From NCBI GenBank assembly GCA_023228645.1, contig JALOAT010000071.1, forward strand, positions 1-16,038: a stretch of 16,038 bases of DNA. Reading direction: 5' to 3'. The notes below the pieces were generated by a model. It had not been told where the DNA came from and did no database searches. It saw nothing but the letters and a program-made list of their open reading frames with translations. Position 1 is the first letter of the stretch; every line of letters begins with the position of its first letter. The stretch is from Gammaproteobacteria bacterium. GTDB lineage: Bacteria; Pseudomonadota; Gammaproteobacteria; Thiohalomonadales; Thiohalomonadaceae. The position numbers and the translations under genes are program-made. Below, piece by piece: positions 9,713 through 16,038 of this stretch.

Positions 9713-12276
9713 GGTGCGACTCCTTTATCGAAAATCGAGACGGTGTTCGTGATGTGCGGGCTTGTCGCGGGAGCGGCCATGCCGCGAATGACGTTTGTCG
9801 GTGCCCTCGAAACCGGTCGCGGCGCAGCCGCTCCTTGCGGAACACTATTTTCGACCGTGAAGGCGGCGCTGAGCAGGGCACGGCCGTCGGTGTCGGCGAG
9901 GCGCACCTGCCACTGGCCGGGGGTGAGCACCAGATCGTCCGGGGCCGGGGCGTGGTGGCTCGGGATGCCCGCGCGGTGGCGCGCGGCGACCGGATGGATG
10001 CGGCCGTCGGGGGCGATCCAGGTGTAAATCAGGGTCTGCTCGCGCTCGAAGGCGTTGCCGTTGGTGTAGGCGGTGAGCCGTTCGCCGGGGGCGAAGGCGG
10101 TGCCGGGGCGAAACGGCGCGTCGCCCTCGGGCACCTTGCCGATGCGCAGCACGAAGGGCCCTTCGCGGCTGAGGCGGCCGAGGTGGCTCAGGCTCTCCAC
10201 GTAGTCGGCGGCGTCTTCGAGCCGCGAGGCGAAGTCGCGGTCGGTGCGGATGTACCACTGGGCGGCGAGGCGCCGGTAGTGCTCCACGCGCTCGGGGAGG
10301 CTTGCTGCGAGGTTGTGCTGTTCGCGGGGGTCGCGGTCGAGGTTGAAGAGCTGTGCGCCACCGCTGCCGGTGCGCTCGGCGATGAATTTCCACTGCCCGT
10401 CCACGAGGCCCCACTGCTCGGGCGCGGTGGTCTTGTGGAAGTAGTGGATGCGCGGGGCGTAACCGGGGTCGGCGAGGTTCTGGCCCCGCACCGGGGGCGC
10501 GGGGATGCCGGCGCGCCCCAGCAGCGTGGGGAGGATGTCGCCGATCATGCCGCGCTTTTGCGAGATCAGCGGGCCGTCTTGCAGGCGGAAGTCGAGCACC
10601 AGGAGGAAGTTGCGGATGTTCTCCTCGTAGAGGTGGTTGCGGTGCAGGAAGTTGGTGGGGTGGTGGCCGCCGAAGGCCTGGCCGTGGTCGCCGCTGATGG
10701 CGATGAGGGTGTTTTCCAGTTCGCCGCGCGCCGCGAGGCGCTCAACCATGCGGCCGATGAGGTGGTCGGCGAAGTGGAGGCTGTTCTTGTGACGCCCGAG
10801 CGCGGTATCCGCCGGAAAGGGGGCGGCGTAGTCGGCGGGCACGCTGTAGGGGTGGTGGGTGTTGCCGTTGAGGAAGAGCAGGAACCAGGGGGCGCGGCGG
10901 TCGAGGCCGTCCAGCCACTGGTGGGCGCGGCGCAGGGCCTCCCGCTCGTCCACGCCCCAGGAGTTGAGGCGGTGGGCCTGCTGCCAGGCCTCGGGCTCGT
11001 GCTCCGGGATGAGGCGGGCGTCGAAGGGCAGCGGCGCGTAAACGGTGTCGAAGTCCTCCGTGTCCATGAACATGGCGGAGAAGAGCCCGGTGCGGTAGCC
11101 CTGCTCCCGCAGCAGCCCCGGCAGCGTGGGGCCGCGGTACTCGAAGCGCGCCTCGGCCAGGCCCCCGCCCCAGGTGTAGGTGTGGCCGCCGGTGAGGATG
11201 GGCAGGTGGGAGCGGGTCGAGCCGGGGAAGGTGTTGTAGAGCGCCGGGAAGGCGACGGTGTGCGGCCAGTGGCGCGCGAGATTCGGGGTGACCGCGGGGT
11301 CCGGGGTGCCGTCGGGCAGCAGGTTGAGGGCGCCGACCGATTCGAGGATCACGTAGATGACGTTAGGCCGGTCCGCCTGCGGGACCACCGCGTGTGCGAC
11401 GCGGATGAACCGTCCTTCCGTCCGCGCGCTTCTTCCCCAGGCCTCGATGGTCCCCTCCTCCGCCGGCTGCCAGCCGGGGGAGCCGAAGGCCAGGGTGTCG
11501 ATGTCCAGGGCCGGGTCGTAGGGGATGTCGGCGAGGCCGGCGGGGACGCGCGCGGCGCTGCGGGCGAGCGTGACGAGCGGGTGATCGGCGTAGTTGTGCA
11601 GGGGTGCGGCGTTGGACCCGCCGAAGGCGAGGAACGCCAGCGCCAGCAGCAGGTAGAAGCGATCGTGCCGCCGCAGCTCCATGAGCCAGGCGGGCGCCGG
11701 TGTGGCCTCCTGCGCCGGCAACAGACGGCGCGCGAGCAGAGCGACCAGGAACGCCCAGACGAGCAGGTTGAAAACGAAGGCCGGGCCCATGATGGCGACC
11801 GTGGAATCCACGAGACGCAGGAGGCTCAGCTTGCGGTCCTCCTCCCCTTCGAACTGGAGATGGCCGAGCAGCGCGCCGTAGGCGAGCTGGTTGACGACCA
11901 GGTAGAGCAAGGCCAGGGAGAAGAGCGCCACGAACAGCCGGCGCGTGAACGGCCGCCGCGCGGCGACGAACCACAACCCCGCCCACAGCGCCGCGACCAA
12001 CAGGTTCTGGTTCTGGCTGAACACCAGCGAGGCGAGCTCGCGCAGGTTGTCCACCAGCGATTCGTGGCGCCAGTGGAAGCCGAGCACGATCTCCACCTGC
12101 ATGAGCAGGTAGAAGCCGGCGGCGGCGAGCGCCACCAGGGCCGCGCCGGTGTGGAGGTTCGGCGCGGCAGTGGTGCCGGTGGTCCGTTGGGCTGCGCCGC
12201 CGGGGACAGCGGCATTCGGCAGACGAGCGGACATGGGCGGGCGAGGCTTCATGGTGGCCGGCTGTCTTTCGGACAT
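9709..12276 (-). CDS. LTA synthase-like membrane sulfatase/phosphoglycerol transferase family protein
   Basis: An 855-residue protein of the alkaline phosphatase/sulfatase superfamily, resembling LtaS, OpgB and related membrane transferases. About five N-terminal membrane helices (near 42-66, 92-108, 114-138, 165-187, 207-225) are followed by an extracytoplasmic catalytic domain. It shows the metal-binding Glu312 in NVIYVILES, a candidate nucleophile Thr354 in GSTRSHLPILTG, HH in GNTHHPY, and metal ligands Asp530/His531 in ISGDHGQAFGGHH. A C-terminal ~150-residue extension looks like an accessory beta domain. Family enzymes transfer or release phosphoglycerol or phosphoethanolamine groups on envelope glycans or lipids; the substrate here is unknown. 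It overlaps the lipoprotein upstream (TGATG) and DGR target 2 downstream (ATGA). Start could also be the Met at residue 9 or 15. Confidence 0.9.
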   Translation of the reverse strand: MSERQPATMKPRPPMSARLPNAAVPGGAAQRTTGTTAAPNLHTGAALVALAAAGFYLLMQVEIVLGFHWRHESLVDNLRELASLVFSQNQNLLVAALWAGLWFVAARRPFTRRLFVALFSLALLYLVVNQLAYGALLGHLQFEGEEDRKLSLLRLVDSTVAIMGPAFVFNLLVWAFLVALLARRLLPAQEATPAPAWLMELRRHDRFYLLLALAFLAFGGSNAAPLHNYADHPLVTLARSAARVPAGLADIPYDPALDIDTLAFGSPGWQPAEEGTIEAWGRSARTEGRFIRVAHAVVPQADRPNVIYVILESVGALNLLPDGTPDPAVTPNLARHWPHTVAFPALYNTFPGSTRSHLPILTGGHTYTWGGGLAEARFEYRGPTLPGLLREQGYRTGLFSAMFMDTEDFDTVYAPLPFDARLIPEHEPEAWQQAHRLNSWGVDEREALRRAHQWLDGLDRRAPWFLLFLNGNTHHPYSVPADYAAPFPADTALGRHKNSLHFADHLIGRMVERLAARGELENTLIAISGDHGQAFGGHHPTNFLHRNHLYEENIRNFLLVLDFRLQDGPLISQKRGMIGDILPTLLGRAGIPAPPVRGQNLADPGYAPRIHYFHKTTAPEQWGLVDGQWKFIAERTGSGGAQLFNLDRDPREQHNLAASLPERVEHYRRLAAQWYIRTDRDFASRLEDAADYVESLSHLGRLSREGPFVLRIGKVPEGDAPFRPGTAFAPGERLTAYTNGNAFEREQTLIYTWIAPDGRIHPVAARHRAGIPSHHAPAPDDLVLTPGQWQVRLADTDGRALLSAAFTVENSVPQGAAAPRPVSRAPTNVIRGMAAPATSPHITNTVSIFDKGVAP

Positions 12277-12797
12277 CAGTACAGGTAGACCGCGCCGCTG
12301 CCGTCCTCGTAAGGCGCCCCCACGGCCAGGGTGGCCCCGTCGGCGGAGAGGGCGAAGCTGTGGCCAAAGTTGTCACCGTGGGCTGAATTGGATCCCTTGA
12401 CATAGCCGATGGCCTGCTCCAAGGCGCCGCTGATGCTCACCTCGGGGAAGTCGTTGCACACCTCGTTGTTGCAGGCCTGGAGGATGTAACGGGCGTTGAC
12501 CCACGCCGGCAGGAAGACTTCGTAGTCGTACTCGGTGCTGTCCGCCGGCAGGGTGGCGACCTGGGTGAAGCCGGAGGCGCCGTCCGGATTCTCCAGCAGG
12601 CGGTATTCGCTCTCCCCTTCCACGTCGCTCCAGGCGAAGCGGAAGGTCTTGATCGCCGTGGGCGTGAGCGTCACGCCGCTGGGGGCAGGCGGCGGTGGAG
12701 TGCCGCTGGAGGCTGGAGGCGGCGGAGTGCCACTGTCTCCGCTTCCACAGCCGGAAAGGAGCAGGGTCATGATGATGATAGTCAGCGTGCGGAGCAT
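12276..12797 (-). CDS. Short FG-GAP repeat lipoprotein
   Basis: A 173-residue lipoprotein. The signal peptide ends in lipobox LLSGC, followed by a low-complexity linker with two PPPPA runs, then a fibronectin-III-like stretch (TFRFAWSDVEGESEYRLLEN to YILQACNNEVCND), and one FG-GAP repeat (GDNFGHSFALSADGATLAVG, APYEDGSGAVYLY). Relatives usually carry several FG-GAP repeats that close into a beta-propeller. This one stops after the first, right at the point where the sulfatase ATG overlaps its stop. It may therefore be the truncated 5' part of a longer gene that was fused to the next operon member, or a genuine short form. GAGG lies upstream of ATG 12797. Likely cell-envelope anchored; role unknown. 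Confidence 0.8.
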   Translation of the reverse strand: MLRTLTIIIMTLLLSGCGSGDSGTPPPPASSGTPPPPAPSGVTLTPTAIKTFRFAWSDVEGESEYRLLENPDGASGFTQVATLPADSTEYDYEVFLPAWVNARYILQACNNEVCNDFPEVSISGALEQAIGYVKGSNSAHGDNFGHSFALSADGATLAVGAPYEDGSGAVYLY

Positions 12798-12931
12798 GGT
12801 TTACATCCTCGATACGACGGAAGCCGGTACGCGCCCGGCCGGTGAAAATGGAATCTGGTGCTGGTTGAAGGCGCGCCGCGCGGGTTCGCGCAGGGCGACA
12901 CTGGTATGGAGGTGCGGTGCCCGGGCCGCTC

Positions 12932-13573
12932 TCAGGGCTTGCGCAGACACAGCAGTTTCCAGTAGCCGAAGAGGTTCACCGGCGCGACGCTCACTACCGG
13001 CAGGCCGGTGGCGGCGATGAAGGAGTCGAGGTCGAAGCGCGGGTCGAAACCAATGGCGCGGGCAAAGGGAGCAAGGCCCTCTTCGATGCGCCGCGCGAGG
13101 CCCACCGGCGTGGAGAAGTGATTGAGCACGTAGATCTCGCCGCCGCTGCGGCACACCCGCACCGCCTCGGCCATCATGGCCGCCGGGTCCGGCACCACCG
13201 AGGCCACGTACATGGCGGCCACCTTGTCGAAGCTGCCGTCGGCGAAACCGAGCCGCTGGGCGTCCATGCGGTGCAGCGCCACGTGGGACAGCCCGTGGCG
13301 CTGCACCTTGCGCGCCGCCCGCGCCAGCATGTGGGGCGAGAGGTCGATGCCGGTGACGGCGGTGTGGCGCGGGTAATGACGTAGGGAGAGCCCCGTGCCC
13401 ACGCCGATCTCCAGCACCGCTTCGCCGGCCCGGGGCGCCATTTGGGCGACCGTCCGGCGCCGGCCCGGCTCCAGTACCGGGCCGAACAGGGTGTCGTAGC
13501 CAGGGGCGTAGCGGCGGTAGGCGGCCAGCACCGCCTCGTGGCTGAGCAATGCGCCGGAGGTGGGACGGCTCAC
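12932..13573 (-). CDS. Class I SAM-dependent methyltransferase, PmtA-like
   Basis: A 213-residue Rossmann-fold methyltransferase. The N-terminus YRRYAPGYDTLFGPVLEPGR and SAM-binding motif I VLEIGVGTGLSLRHYP, then VTGIDLSPHMLARA (motif II), AMYVASVVPDP (motif IV) and GGEIYVLNHF, follow the pattern of Rhodobacter/Sinorhizobium-type phosphatidylethanolamine N-methyltransferases (PmtA), which make phosphatidylcholine by stepwise methylation. I chose GTG 13573 because GGAGG precedes it by seven bases and the upstream in-frame ATG (13657) adds an unconserved Arg-rich stretch. It ends 134 bases before the lipoprotein gene. Substrate assignment is by resemblance only; quinone methyltransferases are an alternative. 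Confidence 0.85.
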   Translation of the reverse strand: MSRPTSGALLSHEAVLAAYRRYAPGYDTLFGPVLEPGRRRTVAQMAPRAGEAVLEIGVGTGLSLRHYPRHTAVTGIDLSPHMLARAARKVQRHGLSHVALHRMDAQRLGFADGSFDKVAAMYVASVVPDPAAMMAEAVRVCRSGGEIYVLNHFSTPVGLARRIEEGLAPFARAIGFDPRFDLDSFIAATGLPVVSVAPVNLFGYWKLLCLRKP

Positions 13574-13849
13574 GCCCGTTCCTCCGCCGCGCCGGGCCCC
13601 GGGTGAGCGCCGTTGGGTGCGGTTCCTAACAGGGGGTGATTCTTGCCGTCGGCGCATAGGCCAATGTGTGTCATGGATGTTCTCTGAAGTGGTCTCACGC
13701 CGGTGTCCCCGGCAGCACCACGGCGGCGTTCCGAAAGGGACGCAGAAAGGTACATCGGTTAGGTATCAACTACTTGTGGGCAATGCACGCGCACTTGTGC
13801 GCAATGCACTGTTTTCGGGGCGGCCCTTGCGGCGCCCGCCCCGAGGGGG
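13574..13849. other. Intergenic region between the AraC gene and the methyltransferase
   Basis: No gene is recognised in these 276 bases. They hold the leader of the methyltransferase and, nearer the AraC gene, a 21-bp-spaced direct repeat (13772-13809) and a GC-rich palindrome (about 13817-13845, CGGGGCG with CGCCCCG). The palindrome overlaps the end of the AraC transcript but lacks a T-run on either strand. Confidence 0.5.
13772..13809. promoter_or_regulatory. Direct repeat with 21-bp spacing, possible operator
   Basis: ACTTGTGGGCAATGCAC (13772-13788) and ACTTGTGCGCAATGCAC (13793-13809) differ at one base and start exactly 21 bp apart, i.e. two helical turns, a spacing typical of AraC-family half-sites. 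An AraC-type regulator gene ends 41 bases away, and the methyltransferase starts about 200 bases downstream on the minus strand. Operator function is inferred; it could be an ordinary duplication. Confidence 0.35.
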
Positions 13850-14794
13850 CTAGCCGCGGGGCCAGCGGCTGGGAGGCATGCCGAAGCGCTGGATGAAGGC
13901 GTGGGTGAAGCTGGCGGGGTGTTCGTAGCCGCAGGTCATGGCGATCTCGGTGACGCTGAGCACGCCTTCTTCAAGCAGCGTACACGCCTGATCGAGGCGG
14001 GCCTGGCGTAACAGCTCGTAGGGCGGGGCCCCGAACAGTTCGCGAAAGCCGCGCAGCAGCTTGTTCCTGTTGAGGCCAACGGCAAGACACAGGTCGGCCA
14101 ATGCGGGCGGGGCGGTGAGATCGGCGAGGAGCCGCTCGCGCGCCTCGTGAAGGCGGTCGAGCTCGCGCAGACGGACCACCGAGCGTTCCGGCGCATGGCC
14201 GAGGGCGGCGAGGCTCAGGGCGATCAATTCCAGAGCCTTGGCCTCCTGGTAGAGGGCGCGCAGGCTCCCCTGGAACGGGGCGTGTATCAGTTCGGCCGCG
14301 ACCCGGGCCAGCTGCGGGTTGCGCCGCGCCGCCAGCACGAATGGCGAGGGGCGGTGGGAGAGCGCCTGCTTGAGCAGCGGGTGCAGGCGTCCGAGCGTTT
14401 CGGCGTGCTCCTCGAACATCCGTGCGGTGATGCCGAGGCCGACCAGGCTCAGGGGACCGGGTCGGACGCTCAGCGTGGCCCGGTTCTCGTCCGGCATGGC
14501 CCAAAGCGGCTGCCCCGCGGCCAGCAGGCTGGTTCCCGCCGTGGGAAGACTGATCGCGAGCGAGCCGGCCACGGGCAGGCAGAAGACAAGGTTGGCGTCA
14601 TCCGCCGGGTTGTCGTACAGACCGATGTCGGCAGGCGTGGAGACGGTCGCCTTCAGGTTGAAGACGGTAAGCCGGTCGTTCAGCTCGTCGATGCGGATCT
14701 GTCCCTGCACGCCCGGGTGTTCGAGCGGCACGGCGGCATTGGAGACGCTGGCCAGGTTCTGCGCCCCGTCCGCAGTGTCGGCCGGATCAGTCAC
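13850..14794 (-). CDS. AraC family transcriptional regulator
   Basis: A 314-residue regulator with a C-terminal double helix-turn-helix at about 225-312 (LADLCLAVGLNRNKLLRGFR, LFGAPPYELLRQARLDQACT, VTEIAMTCGYEHPASFTHAF, then QRFGMPPSRWPRG), close to the PchR-type subgroup (NRNKLLRGFRELFG). The N-terminal half should sense the effector and is not diagnostic. The frame is open far upstream, but those codons lie over the SMR pump in another frame. I take GTG 14794, which overlaps the pump stop as GTGA, because conserved-looking sequence begins after it and the overlap implies coupled translation. It likely controls the pump operon or the nearby methyltransferase. Confidence 0.88.
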   Translation of the reverse strand: MTDPADTADGAQNLASVSNAAVPLEHPGVQGQIRIDELNDRLTVFNLKATVSTPADIGLYDNPADDANLVFCLPVAGSLAISLPTAGTSLLAAGQPLWAMPDENRATLSVRPGPLSLVGLGITARMFEEHAETLGRLHPLLKQALSHRPSPFVLAARRNPQLARVAAELIHAPFQGSLRALYQEAKALELIALSLAALGHAPERSVVRLRELDRLHEARERLLADLTAPPALADLCLAVGLNRNKLLRGFRELFGAPPYELLRQARLDQACTLLEEGVLSVTEIAMTCGYEHPASFTHAFIQRFGMPPSRWPRG

Positions 14795-15120
14795 TCGACG
14801 ATGGTCCGGGAGCCGAGGGTCAGCACGCCGACGCCGACCAGGATGAAAGCGATGCCGACCATCGCGGCAAGGTCCATTACCTGCCGGAAGTAGAAGATGC
14901 CGATGAGGGACATCAGCATGATGCCGACTCCCGACCAAACGGCGTACATGACACCGACCGGGATAGTCCGCAGGCTGAGGGAAAAGAAATAGAACGAAAC
15001 GATGTAGCCGATGAACACCAGGGTGGTGGGACCGACCCGCGTGAAGCCGTCGGCGCTCTTCAACGCCGATGTGGCTATGACTTCGGAAACGATGGCAACC
15101 GCCAAATAAAACCAACCCAT
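14791..15120 (-). CDS. Small multidrug resistance (SMR/EmrE-type) efflux protein
   Basis: A 109-residue, four-helix inner-membrane transporter of the SMR family, which as a dimer exchanges protons for cationic drugs, quaternary ammonium compounds, guanidinium or polyamines. The essential membrane Glu is residue 13 in AIVSEVIATSALKSADGF, and the signature YAVWSGVGIMLMSLIGIFYF is complete. Length is typical. ATG 15120 begins the canonical MGWFYLAVAI; GGGGGTGAGG lies just before it. The in-frame ATG at 15183 is less likely. It overlaps the AraC gene downstream (GTGA) and starts 19 bases after the MqsA-like fragment. Substrate not determinable; EmrE/QacE type is favoured over the Gdx type. Confidence 0.94.
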   Translation of the reverse strand: MGWFYLAVAIVSEVIATSALKSADGFTRVGPTTLVFIGYIVSFYFFSLSLRTIPVGVMYAVWSGVGIMLMSLIGIFYFRQVMDLAAMVGIAFILVGVGVLTLGSRTIVE

Positions 15121-15139
15121 CCTCACCCCCAGCAACTGA

Positions 15140-15379
15140 TCAGGCCACTCTGACTTCATCCAGGAGTTCCGGATGACGATCAAGCACCTTAAGTAGTTTT
15201 ACCAGCGCCAAGGGCGGTTTGGTCTTGCCGTTCTCGTAGCGTGAGAAGGCATTGACCCCGCCGCCGAAGATCTCGGCCGCTTCCTTCTGGTCGAGCGCAA
15301 GCTTCTTGCGCACGTGCGCAATGAACTCCGGATCGACAATCGAGGCATTCACGAAGAACAACGGGGTCAGGTCTCGCAT
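15140..15379 (-). CDS. MqsA-like antitoxin C-terminal HTH domain with a repeat-derived start
   Basis: Seventy-nine residues. From VDPEFIAHVRKKLALDQKEA through AEIFGGGVNAFSRYENGKTK and PPLALVKLLKVLDRHPELL the protein matches the C-terminal Xre-type DNA-binding domain of MqsA antitoxins almost motif for motif. The N-terminal zinc-binding, toxin-neutralising half is absent, and no MqsR toxin gene lies upstream. The first residues (MRDLTPLFF) are encoded by the RAYT-type repeat, which also supplies AAAGGA ahead of the ATG. The result is probably a truncated gene (pseudogene), but with ribosome site, start and intact HTH it could still make a DNA-binding protein. It precedes the SMR/AraC pair by 19 bases. 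Confidence 0.72.
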   Translation of the reverse strand: MRDLTPLFFVNASIVDPEFIAHVRKKLALDQKEAAEIFGGGVNAFSRYENGKTKPPLALVKLLKVLDRHPELLDEVRVA

Positions 15380-15397
15380 TGTAACATCCTTTCCCTT
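15356..15397. repeat. RAYT-associated repeat, copy 2
   Basis: Its first 26 bases are identical to 125-150 and the remainder nearly so, in the same orientation. It marks the breakpoint of the MqsA-like gene on one side and of an IS256-type remnant on the other. On the minus strand it contributes a ribosome-binding-like AAAGGA and an ATG. Confidence 0.75.
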
Positions 15398-15399
15398 CG

Positions 15400-15483
15400 A
15401 AGAAATGGACCATGCCTATCCGGGATTGGCGATCGGCACTCAATCAGTTCGTCATTCTGTTCGGCGAGCGGGTGCCAGTTTGA
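15400..15483 (+). pseudogene. IS256-family transposase C-terminal remnant
   Basis: The plus frame reads KKWTMPIRDWRSALNQFVIL followed by FGERVPV and a stop at 15481, resembling the extreme C-terminus of IS256/mutator-type DDE transposases (W-PIRDWK-ALNQF-ILFG-R). About 24 codons remain. The following GTTACACAGATTACTTGACA resembles the outer end of IS256 elements, where a TTTACACA-like phrase follows the transposase stop. Everything 5' of the fragment has been replaced by the RAYT-type repeat. Short, so only moderately sure. Confidence 0.5.
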
Positions 15484-15543
15484 AATCAGTTACACAGATT
15501 ACTTGACACCCTCTGCGTTTTGCCTCTGAGCACCGCAAAAACT

Positions 15544-15664
15544 CTAGGGGTCGGGTCTCGCTTTGTTGCATCTGCGCCGGATTACTCGCCCAATGGTCGT
15601 AAGATGAATGTCGAAGAATTCGGCAATCTGCCGATGGCTATGGTCGGTATACGATGCCAATGCC
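15544..15664 (-). pseudogene. RAYT transposase C-terminal remnant
   Basis: The minus strand reads ALASYTDHSHRQIAEFFDIH then LTTIGRVIRRR, the C-terminal helix-turn-helix tail of REP-associated transposases (normally GYT-KEIA-FFG-HYSTVSR). It ends in NKARPDP and a stop within a GGGGTCGGGTCTCGC repeat, as complete RAYT genes commonly do. Upstream it abuts the stop of the ParE toxin gene, so the catalytic part is gone. The N-terminal RAYT remnant at 183 is on the opposite strand and need not come from the same copy. Confidence 0.6.
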
Positions 15665-15984
15665 TACGACATCTCGCCACCGCCAAGCCGCTCCCCAAGC
15701 GACTCAAGTAATCGCCTGCCATGAATTACAGCTACGACCAGCACCTCGTCGCCTTCAACCCGATAGATCATCCGGTAGCTATGGATGAACGACTCATGGT
15801 ACGCCGGGTCGTTCATTTCGGGAACGATGCGTCCGCGCAATGGATGTGCGTTCAAGCTTCGTGAAGCGACAAGAAACCGGTCAATCACGGCCCGGGCATA
15901 GTGCGGCGAGTCTTTCTCGATATAGGCTGCGAGTTCTTCGAGATCCTCGACAGCCTCAGGCGACCAGCTTACTCGGTAATCCAT
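15664..15984 (-). CDS. RelE/ParE family type II toxin
   Basis: A 106-residue toxin of the RelE/ParE superfamily. The N-terminal YRVSWSPEAVEDLEELAAYI matches the family's first two helices, HPLRGRIVPE and YRMIYRVEGDEVLVVAVIHG provide the central strands, and RRLLESL is near the usual end. ParE proteins inhibit DNA gyrase and RelE proteins cut mRNA on the ribosome; absence of clear RelE catalytic residues and the HGRR ending favour ParE. ATG 15984 overlaps the last codons of the upstream antitoxin by 16 bases, the normal arrangement. The final GGGEMS runs into the RAYT remnant, so the C-terminus may be slightly altered. Confidence 0.92.
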   Translation of the reverse strand: MDYRVSWSPEAVEDLEELAAYIEKDSPHYARAVIDRFLVASRSLNAHPLRGRIVPEMNDPAYHESFIHSYRMIYRVEGDEVLVVAVIHGRRLLESLGERLGGGEMS

Positions 15985-16038
15985 TTCTTCAGCCGCGCTT
16001 CCACTTGGTCCTGCGCCAATTTCCCTTCGGCGCTGGCG
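15969..16038 (-). CDS. Antitoxin of the ParE/RelE-type pair, C-terminal end (partial)
   Basis: The window edge holds the last 22 codons (ASAEGKLAQDQVEARLKKWI, TE, stop at 15969) of a gene that overlaps the toxin start by 16 bases. The charged, amphipathic sequence and the position immediately before a ParE-type toxin fit the toxin-binding tail of its antitoxin. Too little is present to assign a family. Confidence 0.6.
   Translation of the reverse strand, partial: ASAEGKLAQDQVEARLKKWITE

Noticed and set aside
8474..10027. 517-residue plus-strand ORF opposite target 2
   Set aside because: Low-complexity Gly/Val/Ala translation antisense to a clear lipoprotein.
9754..12288. 844-residue plus-strand ORF opposite the sulfatase
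   Set aside because: Shadow of a high-GC gene: Val, Gly, Ala and Glu runs with no recognisable domain, while the minus strand has all catalytic motifs.

Overview
The window looks like an accessory, repeat-rich stretch of a GC-rich proteobacterial genome. A gammaproteobacterium is my best guess, from the RAYT-associated GGGGTCAGGTCT repeats, the EmrE/AraC/MqsA/ParE gene families and the many REP-like palindromes. No rRNA, tRNA, CRISPR or phage structural gene is visible.

Layout. 1-420: an MgtC/SapB fragment cut by a RAYT-type repeat, a broken RAYT transposase start and an inverted-repeat element. 474-971 (-): a TspO/MBR membrane protein. 1275-1637: a frameshifted IS5-type transposase tail and a 49-bp duplicated repeat. 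1796-3550 (+): a membrane sensor histidine kinase with no adjacent response regulator. 3644-3834: a hairpin and the N-terminus of a broken Tn3-type transposase. 4076-9712 (-): a complete diversity-generating retroelement (DGR). 9709-13573 (-): an LTA-synthase-like sulfatase, a short FG-GAP lipoprotein and a PmtA-like methyltransferase. 13850-15120 (-): an AraC regulator overlapping an SMR efflux pump. 15140-16038: an MqsA C-terminal fragment, IS256 and RAYT remnants, a ParE/RelE toxin and the end of its antitoxin.

The central system is the DGR, all on the minus strand in the order target 2, avd, template repeat (TR), reverse transcriptase, target 1. I aligned TR (7525-7653) by hand with the last 129 bases of both targets (VR1 4079-4207, VR2 8288-8416). 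There are 16 and 17 mismatches, no gaps, and every mismatch falls at an adenine of the coding-sense TR. This is the hallmark of DGR mutagenic retrohoming. Both targets are exported proteins ending in a DUF1566/C-type-lectin-like fold: one is a Calx-beta lipoprotein, the other a small secreted protein. Target 2 starts inside the last codons of the sulfatase (ATGA overlap), and the sulfatase in turn starts inside the stop of the FG-GAP lipoprotein, so the diversified protein appears translationally tied to an envelope-modifying enzyme.

The most unusual part is the RT gene. Its 953-codon frame runs through palindrome-bounded tandem arrays with 21-, 45- and 21-bp periods, all multiples of three, inserted in the RT domain and between the RT and a C-terminal MutS-I-like domain. 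A complete GIY-YIG nuclease gene sits in another frame of the larger insertion. A further palindrome in a MITE-like element lies between avd and the TR.
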